Shown here: positions 15,439 through 24,616 of the stretch, piece after piece
Layout of the letters: every line of letters begins with the position of its first letter
Numbering within the stretch: the first letter of the stretch is position 1
NCBI RefSeq assembly: GCF_030767025.1
Contig: NZ_JASITE010000008.1
Location: forward strand, 1-64,000
Source: Nocardia sp. CC227C
GTDB taxonomy: Bacteria > Actinomycetota > Actinomycetes > Mycobacteriales > Mycobacteriaceae
Direction: 5' to 3'
DNA length: 64,000 bases
The notes under the pieces: generated by a model
Databases searched by the model: none
What the model was told of the DNA's origin: nothing
Seen by the model: only the letters and a program-made list of their open reading frames with translations
Translations under genes and position numbers: made by a program

Positions 15439-16806
15439 GTGGTTGCGCAATTGGCGGTCGAGGAGACTCGCGCGGACGAGCCGGAGACCGTCGTGCGGTG
15501 GCATCCGCTGACACGGGTGGTTTTTCGGTTCGGGTTCGTCTTCATCGGCATCGGCATGGCGGGCGCGTGGCTGGTGCACACGCTGGTGCGGTCGGTGGGG
15601 GTGCCGCAGGATGTGGTGCTCGGGCTCTCGAAATGGCTGGCGCTGTCTCCGCTGACCGATCGGGTGGGTGAGGGAATCTTCGGCGTGACAGTCGATTACA
15701 CGCCGACCGGCAGCGGTGACACCGCGGCGCACTGGGTTTCGCTGTTCACGCTGCTGCTGGTCGGCCTGGCGGCCACGGCGGTGTGGTCGGCGCTGGACCG
15801 GCACCGGCCGAACTACGTGCGGCTGTACGCGTGGTTCCGGCTGCTGCTGCGCCTCGCGCTGATGAGCGCGCTGCTGCTGTACGGCATGGTCAAACTGCTG
15901 CCCTCGCAGATGACGTTCTATCTGGAGCGGTTGGTGGAGCCGTTCGGGCAGATGAGCCCGATGGCGGTGCTGTGGGCGCAGACCTCGCTGTCGGAGCCGT
16001 ACGAAATCGCCTTGGGCGCGGCGGAAGTGGCGGCGGCGCTGCTGCTGGTGCTGCCGCTCACGGCCGGGCTGGGGTCGGTGCTGGCGGTCATCGTTGCCAT
16101 GCAGGTGCTGTTGCTGAATCTCACCTTCGATGTGCCGGTGAAGCTCTTCGCGGGCCAGCTGCTGGTCTGGGCGCTGATCGTCGCCGCGCCCGAACTGGTG
16201 CGCATCGTCCGAGCGCTGCTCGGCCGCGCCGTCGGCGTCCGCGCGGCCGAACCGCTGGTCTCGACGGCGCGTGCCCGGCGCATCCTGGTGGGCGCGCAGG
16301 CGGTGCTCGGCATCTGGCTGTTGTTCACCGCCACCGTCGAGGCCCACGACGCCTGGCGCAGCACCGGCAACGGCCGCGACCGCTCACCCCTCTACGGCAT
16401 CTGGGATGTCACCGAATACACCGTGGCGGGCGAGACCGTGCCCGCGCTGACCGACTTCGACGCCGCGCCCGCCACCGGCTCGGCGCTCGACCCGGCCGAG
16501 CGCTTCCGGCGCGTCATCTTCGACATCCCGCAGGGTGTGACCGCACAGCGCATGGACGACTCGCTGCTGTCCTTTCCGGCCCGCATCGACACCGAGCGGC
16601 AGACCATCACGCTGTCCCAGGACACCTCGCACACCTGGCCCCTCGGCATGTTCGGCTACCAGCGGCCGGAACCGGACCGCCTCATCCTCACCGGCCAGCT
16701 CGGCGGCCGACCGGTGCGGATGCTGCTGGAGCTGGTCGACCTGGACCGATTCCCGGTGGTCTCGCGCGGTTTCCACTGGGTCTCCCCCGCGCCCTACTAC
16801 CGATAG
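15439..16806 (+). CDS. DoxX-like multi-pass membrane protein with C-terminal soluble domain (paralogue 1)
   Basis: 455 residues. After a cytoplasmic start (WHPLTRVVFRFGFVFIGIGMAGAWLVHTLV) there are about six to seven TM helices, including LRLALMSALLLYGMVKLLPSQMT and EIALGAAEVAAALLLVLPLTAGLGSVLAVIVAMQVLLLNLTFDVPVKL, which has a DoxX-family look. A ~140-residue C-terminal domain follows (SPLYGIWDVTEYTVAGETVPALTD...RFRRVIFDIPQGVTAQRMDD...DRLILTGQLGGRPVRMLLELVDLDRFPVVSRGFHWV), predicted beta-rich and outside the membrane. A clear paralogue lies at 26244-27590. The GTG start has GGAGGG seven bases upstream. Function unknown. Confidence 0.75.
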   Translation: MVAQLAVEETRADEPETVVRWHPLTRVVFRFGFVFIGIGMAGAWLVHTLVRSVGVPQDVVLGLSKWLALSPLTDRVGEGIFGVTVDYTPTGSGDTAAHWVSLFTLLLVGLAATAVWSALDRHRPNYVRLYAWFRLLLRLALMSALLLYGMVKLLPSQMTFYLERLVEPFGQMSPMAVLWAQTSLSEPYEIALGAAEVAAALLLVLPLTAGLGSVLAVIVAMQVLLLNLTFDVPVKLFAGQLLVWALIVAAPELVRIVRALLGRAVGVRAAEPLVSTARARRILVGAQAVLGIWLLFTATVEAHDAWRSTGNGRDRSPLYGIWDVTEYTVAGETVPALTDFDAAPATGSALDPAERFRRVIFDIPQGVTAQRMDDSLLSFPARIDTERQTITLSQDTSHTWPLGMFGYQRPEPDRLILTGQLGGRPVRMLLELVDLDRFPVVSRGFHWVSPAPYYR

Positions 16807-16887
16807 GATCCGGGGTCCGCGCGTGCGGGACGGCGGCCATCTCGTAACCTCGGCGGGACCGTGTAACCGAATCCGCAGGTTGTTCCG

Positions 16888-17670
16888 ATGGCCACGTCCA
16901 CCCCGCCCGCCGACCGCCTCCAGCGCTGGGAGCGCATCACCGACATCCCCCTGACGGTGCTGGCGGCGGTGTTCCTGGGCGTCTACTCCTGGCAGGTACT
17001 CGACACCGGGTCGTCACCGCGGCTGGACTTCTGGCTCACCACCGTCGACGTCCTGGTGTGGGCGGTGTTCGCGGTGGACTTCGGGGTTCGACTGCGGCTG
17101 TCCGCGCGGCGCTGGCAGTTCGTGAAGCAGCATCCGCTGGATCTGCTGTTCGTGCTGCTGCCGCCGTTCCGTCCGCTACGGCTGCTGCGCGCGGCCATGA
17201 TTCTGGTGGACACCCTGCATCGGCACACGCTGACCCGGGCCCGGCTGTCGGTATTCATCGGCGCCAGTTCGATTCTCATGCTCTATCTGTGCAGCCTGGC
17301 CATCTACGACGCCGAGCACGGGGTGGCGGATTCGAACATCCAGAACTTCGGCGACGCGCTGTGGTGGTCGATGGTGTCGGTGACCACGGTCGGCTACGGC
17401 GACTTCTACCCGGTCACCGGCGAGGGCCGCATGGTGGCGCTGGTGCTGATGACCTTCGGCATCGGGTTGATCAGTTTCGCCATCGGCACCACCACCAGCT
17501 GGGTCATCGACAAGCTGAAGACCGTCGAGGAGTCCGCCGACCGCACCGACCGCGAGATCGGCAAACTGGTCGAGGAGCTGCGGGCGCTGCGCACCGAGGT
17601 CGCCGCGCTGCGCGAGTCAAGGGCCGTCGCCGGGAGCCAGATCGCGAATGAGCAGGGCGGTGTGCAGTGA
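16888..17670 (+). CDS. Voltage-gated-type potassium channel
   Basis: 260 residues. The pore has the K+ selectivity filter in DALWWSMVSVTTVGYGDFYPVTGEGRMVAL (about residues 155-183). A six-TM layout is supported: LTVLAAVFLGVYSWQVL, FWLTTVDVLVWAVFAVDFGVRLRLSA, LDLLFVLLPPFRPLRLLRAAM (S4-like arginine pattern), SVFIGASSILMLYLCSLAIYD, the pore, then FGIGLISFAIGTTTSWVI. The C-terminus is a coiled coil (EESADRTDREIGKLVEELRALRTEVAALRES) that would tetramerise the channel. Its 3' end overlaps the convergent PucR gene by 54 bases. Confidence 0.93.
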   Translation: MATSTPPADRLQRWERITDIPLTVLAAVFLGVYSWQVLDTGSSPRLDFWLTTVDVLVWAVFAVDFGVRLRLSARRWQFVKQHPLDLLFVLLPPFRPLRLLRAAMILVDTLHRHTLTRARLSVFIGASSILMLYLCSLAIYDAEHGVADSNIQNFGDALWWSMVSVTTVGYGDFYPVTGEGRMVALVLMTFGIGLISFAIGTTTSWVIDKLKTVEESADRTDREIGKLVEELRALRTEVAALRESRAVAGSQIANEQGGVQ

Positions 17671-19215
17671 GGTGCGGGTCTCGCCGTTGTCGAGGTCGAC
17701 GTCGAGAATCCGCTCGATCCGCGCCAGCCGGTCGTAGAGCGTCGGCCTGCTGATATTCAACCGCCGGGCCAGTTCGGTCTTGTTGCCCGCCAGCTCCAGG
17801 AACTGGCGCAGGGTGCGGACCAGATCGGTGTCGTGCCGAATGTCGTGGCGCAGCAGGGCGCTCAGCTCGGTTTCGGCGAAGCGCTGCACTCCGGGTTCCG
17901 CGCGGATGAGCGAGAGCAGCCCGCGCAGCCGCACATCGCCGCTGCGATAGAACGCCCGGGGCCGCGATGTCTCCAGTGACAGCGCCACCTCCGCGATATG
18001 CGCGGCCTGAGCCAGCTCCCGGGCGGTGTCGAGCAGGGATTCCGAATCCGCGCCAACGCCGATGACCACCCGGTCCACCCCCGCCACCCGGCGCACCTCG
18101 GCGGCCATGGCCGTGCACACGGTGGTGAGGCTCGTCTCCGGGTCGGCGGTGCGGCCCACGGCGAGGACGAGATTCACGCGATTGCCGTGATCCGGGGTGG
18201 CCAGCGCGGTGGCACGACCCAGTGCCACCCCGTGCATGGCGGCGTCGAGGATGGCCGCCGTGCGGCGCTGGTGCGCCACCGGGTCGGATTCTGCGACGGC
18301 GTCGACGTCGACGGCCACCGGCACATAGCGCGCGCGGCGGGCCAGTCCCAGCGTGGCGGCCAGGGCGAGTGCGTCGCGTTCGTCGCTGACGCGCCCGGTC
18401 ACCATGTCGTCGATGAGTCCGGTCTGGGCCTGCCGGTGCAGGCCGAACCGGTCCCGTTCGATCATCCGGTGCAGGGTCAGGGTCTGCGCCGCGCGTTCCA
18501 ACACCATGCGCGCGCGGGCGGTCGGCACCCGATGCGAGCGCAGGATGAGCCGCCCCCAACGCTGGGTGTGCGGGCCGACCGGCACCACGGTGGCGTCGGA
18601 GTCGGGCAGCAGCCGCGAGGTGGTCTCCCAGTGTTCGAGAATGGCCGAGGTGGCGGCATGGCGGGCGGTCAGCGCCAGCACGCGGTGGGTGAGGTCCTCC
18701 AGCACCACCGAGGCGTCGAGCATGGTGGCGGCGGTCCGCACGATCTCGGCCAGCGCCGCGCGACGCACGCTCAGGGCGGTGAAGGTCTCGTGCACGGTGC
18801 GCGCGAACTCCAGTTCGGCGTACTGGTCGGCCACGATCACCCGGTGCACCGCCTCGGTGATCTCCACGAATCGCACCACCCGGCGCAGCGCGATCACCGG
18901 CAGCCCCAGTTCGTCGGCGGTGGCCGCGACGAGCGGGGACACTTCCCGCACGGAGGTGCCCAGTTCCACCACCAGCCCCGAAACACCCGCCGCGGCCAGG
19001 GCTTTCAGATAGTCGACGGTGGCGGCGTCACCGTGGGTGAGCGCCTGGCCGGTGGTGAGGATGAGCTCGCGGCCCACCAGCAGTTCGGCCACCTCGGGCA
19101 GCTCGCTCACATGGACCCAGCGCACCGGCCGGTCGAGCGATCCGCCGCCGACCACCTCGGGCTCCCCGGCGCGCACCACCGGCATCGCCAGGACATCCGC
19201 GACGGAGAGCAGCAC
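17617..19215 (-). CDS. PucR-family transcriptional regulator
   Basis: 532 residues. The N-terminal PucR domain (VLLSVADVLAMPVVRAGEPEVVGG...VRWVHVSELPEVAELLVGRELILTTGQAL), a central GGDEF-like/GAF-like region, and the C-terminal PucR HTH (FLELAGNKTELARRLNISRPTLYDRLARIERILDVDLDNGETRTSLHTALLI) are all present. PucR regulators control purine, amino-acid and amine catabolism. GTG 19215 is chosen because the conserved family N-terminus begins there. TATTAC lies just upstream and no Shine-Dalgarno is visible, so a leaderless mRNA is likely. It is divergent from mmsA and the aminotransferase, its probable targets. Confidence 0.9.
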   Translation of the reverse strand: MLLSVADVLAMPVVRAGEPEVVGGGSLDRPVRWVHVSELPEVAELLVGRELILTTGQALTHGDAATVDYLKALAAAGVSGLVVELGTSVREVSPLVAATADELGLPVIALRRVVRFVEITEAVHRVIVADQYAELEFARTVHETFTALSVRRAALAEIVRTAATMLDASVVLEDLTHRVLALTARHAATSAILEHWETTSRLLPDSDATVVPVGPHTQRWGRLILRSHRVPTARARMVLERAAQTLTLHRMIERDRFGLHRQAQTGLIDDMVTGRVSDERDALALAATLGLARRARYVPVAVDVDAVAESDPVAHQRRTAAILDAAMHGVALGRATALATPDHGNRVNLVLAVGRTADPETSLTTVCTAMAAEVRRVAGVDRVVIGVGADSESLLDTARELAQAAHIAEVALSLETSRPRAFYRSGDVRLRGLLSLIRAEPGVQRFAETELSALLRHDIRHDTDLVRTLRQFLELAGNKTELARRLNISRPTLYDRLARIERILDVDLDNGETRTSLHTALLIRDLAPGDGP

Positions 19216-19367
19216 CGACGAATCGTAATACAAAATCCGAAAACACGTACAGATCGTCGGGGTGCGCATGATGCTGGACGGCGCAGAGTAGAACGCGGAG
19301 GGACCGTCCCCGTCGTGCCCGGGAGCGGACCTCATGTCACGACCGCGGCTCACCGAATCGAGGAATC

Positions 19368-20858
19368 ATGCAGACCATCGCGCACTGGCTCGACGGCAAA
19401 CCGTTCGCCGGATCCAGCGAGTCGACCGCGCCGGTGACCAATCCCGCCACGGGCGCCGTGACCGGACAGGTCGCGCTGGCCGATCCGGCCGATGTGCGGG
19501 CGGTGGTGGACGCGGCGGTCGCGGCCTTCCCCGCCTGGCGCGACGCCTCCCTCGCCAAGCGCACCCAGGTGCTGTTCCGGTTCCGTGAACTGCTCAACGA
19601 GCGCAAGGAGGAACTGGCCGCCATCATCACCGCCGAACACGGCAAGGTGCTCGCCGATGCGCTCGGCGAGGTGACACGCGGCCTGGAGGTGATCGAATTC
19701 GCCTGCGGCATACCGCATCTGCTCAAGGGCGGCTACACCGAGAACGCCTCCACCAAGGTCGACATCTTCTCCGTGCGCCAACCGCTGGGACCGGTCGCGG
19801 TCATATCGCCGTTCAACTTCCCCGCCATGGTGCCGATGTGGTTCTTCCCCATCGCCATCGCGACCGGAAACACCGTGGTGCTCAAGCCGAGTGAGAAGGA
19901 CCCGTCGGCCTCGCTGTGGCTGGCCGCGCTGTGGCAGGAGGCCGGACTGCCCGACGGGGTGTTCAACGTGGTGCAGGGCGACAAGGTCGCGGTGGACGAA
20001 CTGCTGGACAATCCGGCCGTCAAGGCGGTGTCGTTCGTGGGGTCCACGCCCATCGCCCGGTACGTGTACGAGCGCGGCACCGCCGCGGGCAAGCGGGTGC
20101 AGGCGCTGGGCGGGGCCAAGAACCACATGGTGGTGCTGCCGGACGCGGATCTGGATCTGGCCGCCGACGCCGCCGTGAACGCGGGCTTCGGCTCCGCCGG
20201 GGAGCGGTGCATGGCCATCAGCGCGCTGGTGGCGGTCGGACCGGTGGCCGACGATCTGGTGGCGCGGATCACCGAACGCGCCGAGACCATTCGCACCGGC
20301 GACGGCACCCGCGGCACGGATATGGGCCCGCTGGTGACGCAGGCGCACCGCGACAAGGTCGCCTCCTATATCGACGCCGGGGAATCCGCCGGTGCGACAG
20401 TGGTTCTCGACGGCCGCACGGTCGAGGCGGACGGCGCCGCCGACGGGTTCTGGCTCGGCCCCACCGTTCTCGACCACGTCACACCCGAGATGAGCGTCTA
20501 CACCGACGAGATCTTCGGGCCGGTGCTGTCGGTGCTTCGGGTGGAGTCCTACGACGAGGCCATGGCACTGCTCAACGCCAACCCGTACGGCAACGGCACC
20601 GCCCTGTTCACCAATGACGGCGGCGCGGCGCGGCGCTTCCACAACGAGGTCGAGGTCGGCATGGTCGGCATCAACGTGCCCATTCCGGTCCCCATGGCCT
20701 ACTACAGCTTCGGCGGCTGGAAGAACTCGCTGTTCGGCGACTCCCACGCGCACGGCATCGACGGCGTGCACTTCTTCACCCGCACCAAGGCCGTCACCAC
20801 CCGCTGGCTCGATCCCAGCCACGGCGGCCTGAATCTCGGTTTCCCGCAGAACCACTGA
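19368..20858 (+). CDS. mmsA: CoA-acylating methylmalonate-semialdehyde dehydrogenase
   Basis: 496 residues. MmsA oxidises methylmalonate or malonate semialdehyde to propionyl-CoA or acetyl-CoA with NAD+, releasing CO2. The aldehyde dehydrogenase catalytic cysteine is in GSAGERCMAISALVAVG (near residue 281). VAVISPFNFPAMVPMWFFPIAIATGNTVVLKPSEKDP and VQALGGAKNHMVVLPDADLD are specific to the MmsA group, as is the C-terminal FFTRTKAVTTRWLDPSHGGLNLGFPQNH. A class III aminotransferase gene starts 18 bases later. Together they suit breakdown of beta-alanine or beta-aminoisobutyrate, under the divergent PucR regulator. Confidence 0.95.
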   Translation: MQTIAHWLDGKPFAGSSESTAPVTNPATGAVTGQVALADPADVRAVVDAAVAAFPAWRDASLAKRTQVLFRFRELLNERKEELAAIITAEHGKVLADALGEVTRGLEVIEFACGIPHLLKGGYTENASTKVDIFSVRQPLGPVAVISPFNFPAMVPMWFFPIAIATGNTVVLKPSEKDPSASLWLAALWQEAGLPDGVFNVVQGDKVAVDELLDNPAVKAVSFVGSTPIARYVYERGTAAGKRVQALGGAKNHMVVLPDADLDLAADAAVNAGFGSAGERCMAISALVAVGPVADDLVARITERAETIRTGDGTRGTDMGPLVTQAHRDKVASYIDAGESAGATVVLDGRTVEADGAADGFWLGPTVLDHVTPEMSVYTDEIFGPVLSVLRVESYDEAMALLNANPYGNGTALFTNDGGAARRFHNEVEVGMVGINVPIPVPMAYYSFGGWKNSLFGDSHAHGIDGVHFFTRTKAVTTRWLDPSHGGLNLGFPQNH

Positions 20859-20876
20859 CGCCGTGTAAGGACCATC

Positions 20877-22244
20877 ATGACCCTTCCGAACGGACTCACG
20901 CCCGAGGCGGCACGCGAACAGGCCGCCCGCGCTTACGAATTGGACCGCAAGCACATCTTCCACTCCTGGTCGGCGCAGGCGGCGCTGAAACCGATGGTGG
21001 TCACGGCCGCGCAGGGCTCTTATGTGTGGGACGGCGACGGCAACCGGCTGCTGGACTTCTCCTCGCAGATGGTGAACACCAATATCGGCCACCAGCATCC
21101 GAAGGTGGTCGCCGCCATCCAGGAACAGGCGGCCAAGCTGTGCACGGTCGCCCCGCCGCACGCCAACGACGCCCGCTCCGAGGCGGCGCGGCTCATCGCC
21201 GAGCGCACCCCCGGTGAACTCGACCGCATCTTCTTCACCAATGGCGGCGCGGACGCGGTGGAGCACGCGGTGCGGATGGCGCGGCTGCACACCGGCCGCC
21301 CCAAGGTGCTCGCCCGCTACCGCTCCTACCACGGCGGCACCGATACCGCGGTCAATCTCACCGGCGACCCCCGCCGCTGGCCCAACGACCACGGCAGCAG
21401 CGGTGTCGTCCACTTCTTCGGACCGTTCCTGTACCGCAGCCAATTCCATGCCGCCACCGAGGCCGAGGAGTCGCGGCGGGCGCTGGAGCATCTGGAGCAG
21501 ACGATCCTGTTCGAGGGACCGGCCACCATCGCGGCCATCATCCTGGAACCGGTCCCCGGCACGGCCGGAATCATGGTTCCCCCACCGGGATACGTGGCCG
21601 GGGTGCGCGAACTGTGCGACCGGCACGGAATCGTCCTCATCGCCGACGAGGTGATGGCGGGCTTCGGGCGCACCGGAAAATGGTTCGCCGTCCAGAATTT
21701 CGAGGGTGTGGTGCCCGACCTCATCACCTTCGCCAAGGGCGTGAACTCCGGATACGTGCCGCTGGGCGGGGTGGCCATCAGCCCCGAGATCGCCGCCACC
21801 TTCGACGAGCGGGCGTATCCGGGCGGGCTCACCTATTCCGGGCATCCGCTGGCCACGGCCGCCGCCGTGGCGACCATCAACGCCATGACCGAGGAGCGGA
21901 TCGTCGAGAACGCCGCCGATATCGGAGCGCGCGTCATCGGACCGGGTCTGCGGGAGCTGGCCGAACGCCATCCGAGCATCGGCGAGGTGCGCGGACTCGG
22001 GGTCTTCTGGGCCGTGGAACTGGTGCGCGACCGCGCCACCCGCGAACCACTCGCCCCCTACGGCGGCACCAGCCAGGCCATGATCGACACCGTGGCCGCC
22101 GCCAAGGCCGCCGGGCTGCTGCTGTTCGTGAACTTCAACCGCCTGCACGTGGTGCCGCCGTGCACCATCACCGAAGCCGAGGCCAAGGAGGGTCTGGGGC
22201 TGCTGGATCAGGCACTGACGGTCGCGGACGGCCATCTCGGCTGA
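20877..22244 (+). CDS. Class III omega-amino acid:pyruvate aminotransferase
   Basis: 455 residues, PLP enzyme of subgroup II. Landmarks are YVWDGDGNRLLDFSSQMVNTNIGHQHPKVVAAI, FFTNGGADAVEHAVRMARLHTGRPKVLARYRSYHGGT, the PLP-Asp in VLIADEVMAGFGRTGKWFA, and the Schiff-base lysine in DLITFAKGVNSGYVPLGGV (near residue 288). The C-terminal RLHVVPPCTITEAEAKEGLGLLDQAL fits the beta-alanine/omega-amine group. It follows mmsA closely, so the pair probably converts an omega-amino acid to a semialdehyde and then an acyl-CoA. The exact amine substrate is not shown by the sequence. Confidence 0.92.
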   Translation: MTLPNGLTPEAAREQAARAYELDRKHIFHSWSAQAALKPMVVTAAQGSYVWDGDGNRLLDFSSQMVNTNIGHQHPKVVAAIQEQAAKLCTVAPPHANDARSEAARLIAERTPGELDRIFFTNGGADAVEHAVRMARLHTGRPKVLARYRSYHGGTDTAVNLTGDPRRWPNDHGSSGVVHFFGPFLYRSQFHAATEAEESRRALEHLEQTILFEGPATIAAIILEPVPGTAGIMVPPPGYVAGVRELCDRHGIVLIADEVMAGFGRTGKWFAVQNFEGVVPDLITFAKGVNSGYVPLGGVAISPEIAATFDERAYPGGLTYSGHPLATAAAVATINAMTEERIVENAADIGARVIGPGLRELAERHPSIGEVRGLGVFWAVELVRDRATREPLAPYGGTSQAMIDTVAAAKAAGLLLFVNFNRLHVVPPCTITEAEAKEGLGLLDQALTVADGHLG

Positions 22245-22432
22245 CCGGCCTGTCGCTGATGGCGCGCTGCCGCTGCGACGACCGCGCCGACGCCAGCTGG
22301 CATACCGAGGGCGGACGGTGCAGTCGGCTGGTTACACCGGGTTCGGTGTGGGAGCCACCGGAGACTGTGTGCAGCGGGCCGCCGCTGCCCCGCCCCCGTT
22401 GGCCGTGTGAATCCGAGGCCGCGCCGACAGAC

Positions 22433-22616
22433 CTACACGTGGGGCGCCCGCTGATCCGCCAGCGCGGCGAGTTCACGCGTGAGGTTCGCTCGCGCGGCGG
22501 ACTCGGTAGTGCCGATGCGGCTCGCGATACCGCCGGACGAGATCCTCCCCCGCCGCACGCGCCTCCGGACCGGCCAGCGCCGTCCACCGTTCCATCAGTA
22601 TCGCGTCGGTGCTCAC
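22433..22616 (-). pseudogene. Internally deleted HD-domain phosphohydrolase remnant
   Basis: From GTG 22616 the frame reads (M)STDAILMERWTALAGPEARAAGEDLVRRYREPHRHYR, the N-terminus of a predicted HD-superfamily metal-dependent phosphohydrolase, where PHRHYH is normally followed by the HD core. It then goes out of frame. A second frame gives SAARANLTRELAALADQRAPHV and TAG 22433, matching the usual C-terminal end (ARANLxRELAxL). The HD core is missing, so a deletion of several hundred bases joined the two ends with a frameshift. The rest of the 22245-22683 gap shows no gene. Confidence 0.6.
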
Positions 22617-22683
22617 TGACGCAGTGTGCCGAAACGGCCGTCCTCGCAACACCTCTGACGCACAGTGGTTTTCGCCACTGCGC

Positions 22684-24144
22684 TCAGGAGCGTTCGGCCT
22701 CTTCCTGGTTGTGCTGGGCCTGCGCCAGCTGGGCGGGTGTGTAGCGGAGGGTGAGGGCGAGCAGGCCCATGATGGCGGTGCCGATGGCGCAGACCAGCAG
22801 CACCAGGGTGTAACCGCTGCCGAGCGCGGCGATTTCGGTGGTGCTCATATCGGCTGCCTTGCCGGTGTGCCCGCCCAGCGAGAGGGTGCGGGAGGCCGCG
22901 ACCGGGCTGAGCAGGCCGACCGCGACCGGGGTGCCCATATTCATGAACATCTGGCCGACCGCCGACAGCGGGCCGATATTCGCCATGTCCACGCCCACCA
23001 GCACACACAGCGGCAGGATCACGATGGTGGTGCCCACCGCGAAGCCGACCACGGACAGCAGGATCAGCAGGGTCGGGAAATACTGGGCGGTCTGATCCAG
23101 GGTGGAGCCGAAGAAGAGTCCGGCGGCCAGCAGCAGGGCGGCGGCGAACAGCAGCCAGCGCGGCGGAACCAGCATGGCCAGTTTGGACGCGACGGCCGTG
23201 CCGACGCCCGCGCCCACCGTGAACGGAATGCTCGCCAGACCCGCCATCAGCGGGCTGTAGCCGAGCACGTTCTGCAGGAACTGCGCCACGAAGTAGGTGG
23301 TCGCACCCAGCACACCCGAGGCCAGGAAGATGGCGACGAAAGAGATCACCCGGTCGCGGCTGTCGAACAGCGACCACGGCAGCAGCGGATTGGCGACCGC
23401 GCGCTCGGCGAAGATGAAGACGAGCAGCAGCACGAAACCGCCGATGAGCGAACCGAGGATGATCGCGCTTTCCCACCCGTACACCGGCCCCTCGGTGGCG
23501 GCGAACACGATGGCCGCCACCGCGACCGTGCCCAGGATCGCGCCGCGCACATCCATGCTGCTGCGGTGGTGCTCGGTATCGCGCAGCTGGTAGATCGCGC
23601 CGATCACGATGAGGATGCCGATGGGGACATTGATCCAGAAGATCCAGCGCCAGTCGACCTGGGTGAGCGCGCCGCCGATCACCAGACCGCCGACCGAGCC
23701 GATGCCCACCATGGATCCGAAGATGGCGATGGCCTGATTGCGCGCGGGCCCCGGCGCGAAAGTGCTTGCCACGAGCGCGAATGCGGTGGGCGCGGCAATG
23801 GCGGCACCGGTGCCCTGGAGCGCGCGGGCGGCGATGAGCCAGGCCTCGTTGGTGGCGGTGCCGCAGAGCGCGGACGCCACCGTGAACACCGCCACACCGA
23901 TGATGAGCATGCGTTTGCGGCCGAAGGAGTCGCCGAGCCGCCCGCCGAGCAGCATGAGTCCGGCGAACGGCAAGCCGTAGGCGGTGACGGTCCAGGCGCT
24001 GCCCGAACTGGACAGGCCCATCTCCTCCTGGAGCCGCGGCAGCGCGAGAATCATGACGGTGCCGTCGAGCACCACCATCAGCTGCAGCCCGCTCAGGACG
24101 AGGATTGCGAGCCCGAACGCCCGCGTGGTCACCGGATACTGCAT
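22684..24144 (-). CDS. efpA: EfpA-like MFS drug exporter (DHA2/QacA type)
   Basis: 486 residues, about 14 TM helices. Family motifs are LQLMVVLDGTVMILALPRLQEEMGLS, TAYGLPFAGLMLLGGRLGDSFGRKRMLIIGV (MFS motif A) and ARALQGTGAAIAAPTAFALVASTF (motif C region). The C-terminus reads SRTLSLGGHTGKAADM and LALTLRYTPAQLAQAQHNQEEAERS, closely recalling EfpA of mycobacteria. Gene order upstream of cysG on the same strand also matches. It would export hydrophobic drugs or lipids using the proton gradient. ATG 24144 matches the family start; the longer open frame upstream does not. Confidence 0.88.
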   Translation of the reverse strand: MQYPVTTRAFGLAILVLSGLQLMVVLDGTVMILALPRLQEEMGLSSSGSAWTVTAYGLPFAGLMLLGGRLGDSFGRKRMLIIGVAVFTVASALCGTATNEAWLIAARALQGTGAAIAAPTAFALVASTFAPGPARNQAIAIFGSMVGIGSVGGLVIGGALTQVDWRWIFWINVPIGILIVIGAIYQLRDTEHHRSSMDVRGAILGTVAVAAIVFAATEGPVYGWESAIILGSLIGGFVLLLVFIFAERAVANPLLPWSLFDSRDRVISFVAIFLASGVLGATTYFVAQFLQNVLGYSPLMAGLASIPFTVGAGVGTAVASKLAMLVPPRWLLFAAALLLAAGLFFGSTLDQTAQYFPTLLILLSVVGFAVGTTIVILPLCVLVGVDMANIGPLSAVGQMFMNMGTPVAVGLLSPVAASRTLSLGGHTGKAADMSTTEIAALGSGYTLVLLVCAIGTAIMGLLALTLRYTPAQLAQAQHNQEEAERS

Positions 24145-24500
24145 CGTCGCAGCGGGTTTATCGAGCACAGCAAGCCACTGTAATGGATGCCGGACACGGC
24201 CAACCGATCTCACCGCGCGGGCGGAGCCACGCAGCGGCCGCCCGGTAGCCTCCACACGCCCCCGACCTGAGGCGCGCAACCGGCGCGACCGACGCACGCC
24301 GACGATCGGTCCGACTGGGCGTCGCGTCGGGGACCTCAACCATCGCCCACCCCCGGAGGCTCGCACACCGACCAAGCACAACCGGTCCGTACGCGCGAAT
24401 GACCGACCAGTCGGTTCTCGCCCGCGGGATGCGTGTCTCCGATCGAACCCGACAGGACGCCGAAGAACTCGCACGACCAGCCCACGCCGACCGTCAACCT

Positions 24501-24616
24501 CACGCCGCCTGCCAACTCAGCCCACGCCGCCTGCCAACTCAGCCCACGCCGGCTGCCAACTCAGCCCACGCCGCCTGCCAACTCAGCTCGCACCGGCTGC
24601 CAGCTCAGCCCGCGCC
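24501..24616 (-). repeat. 22-bp tandem repeat overlapping the cysG stop codon
   Basis: Five units of 22 bases (24501, 24523, 24545, 24567 and 24589 onward) plus six bases. On the minus strand the unit is GGCTGAGTTGGCAGGCGGCGTG. The stop codon of cysG (24605-24607) lies in the first unit and each later unit repeats the GCTGAG. Units 1, 2 and 4 are nearly identical, so expansion is recent. The remaining 24145-24500 gap upstream of the exporter gene shows no gene. Confidence 0.85.
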
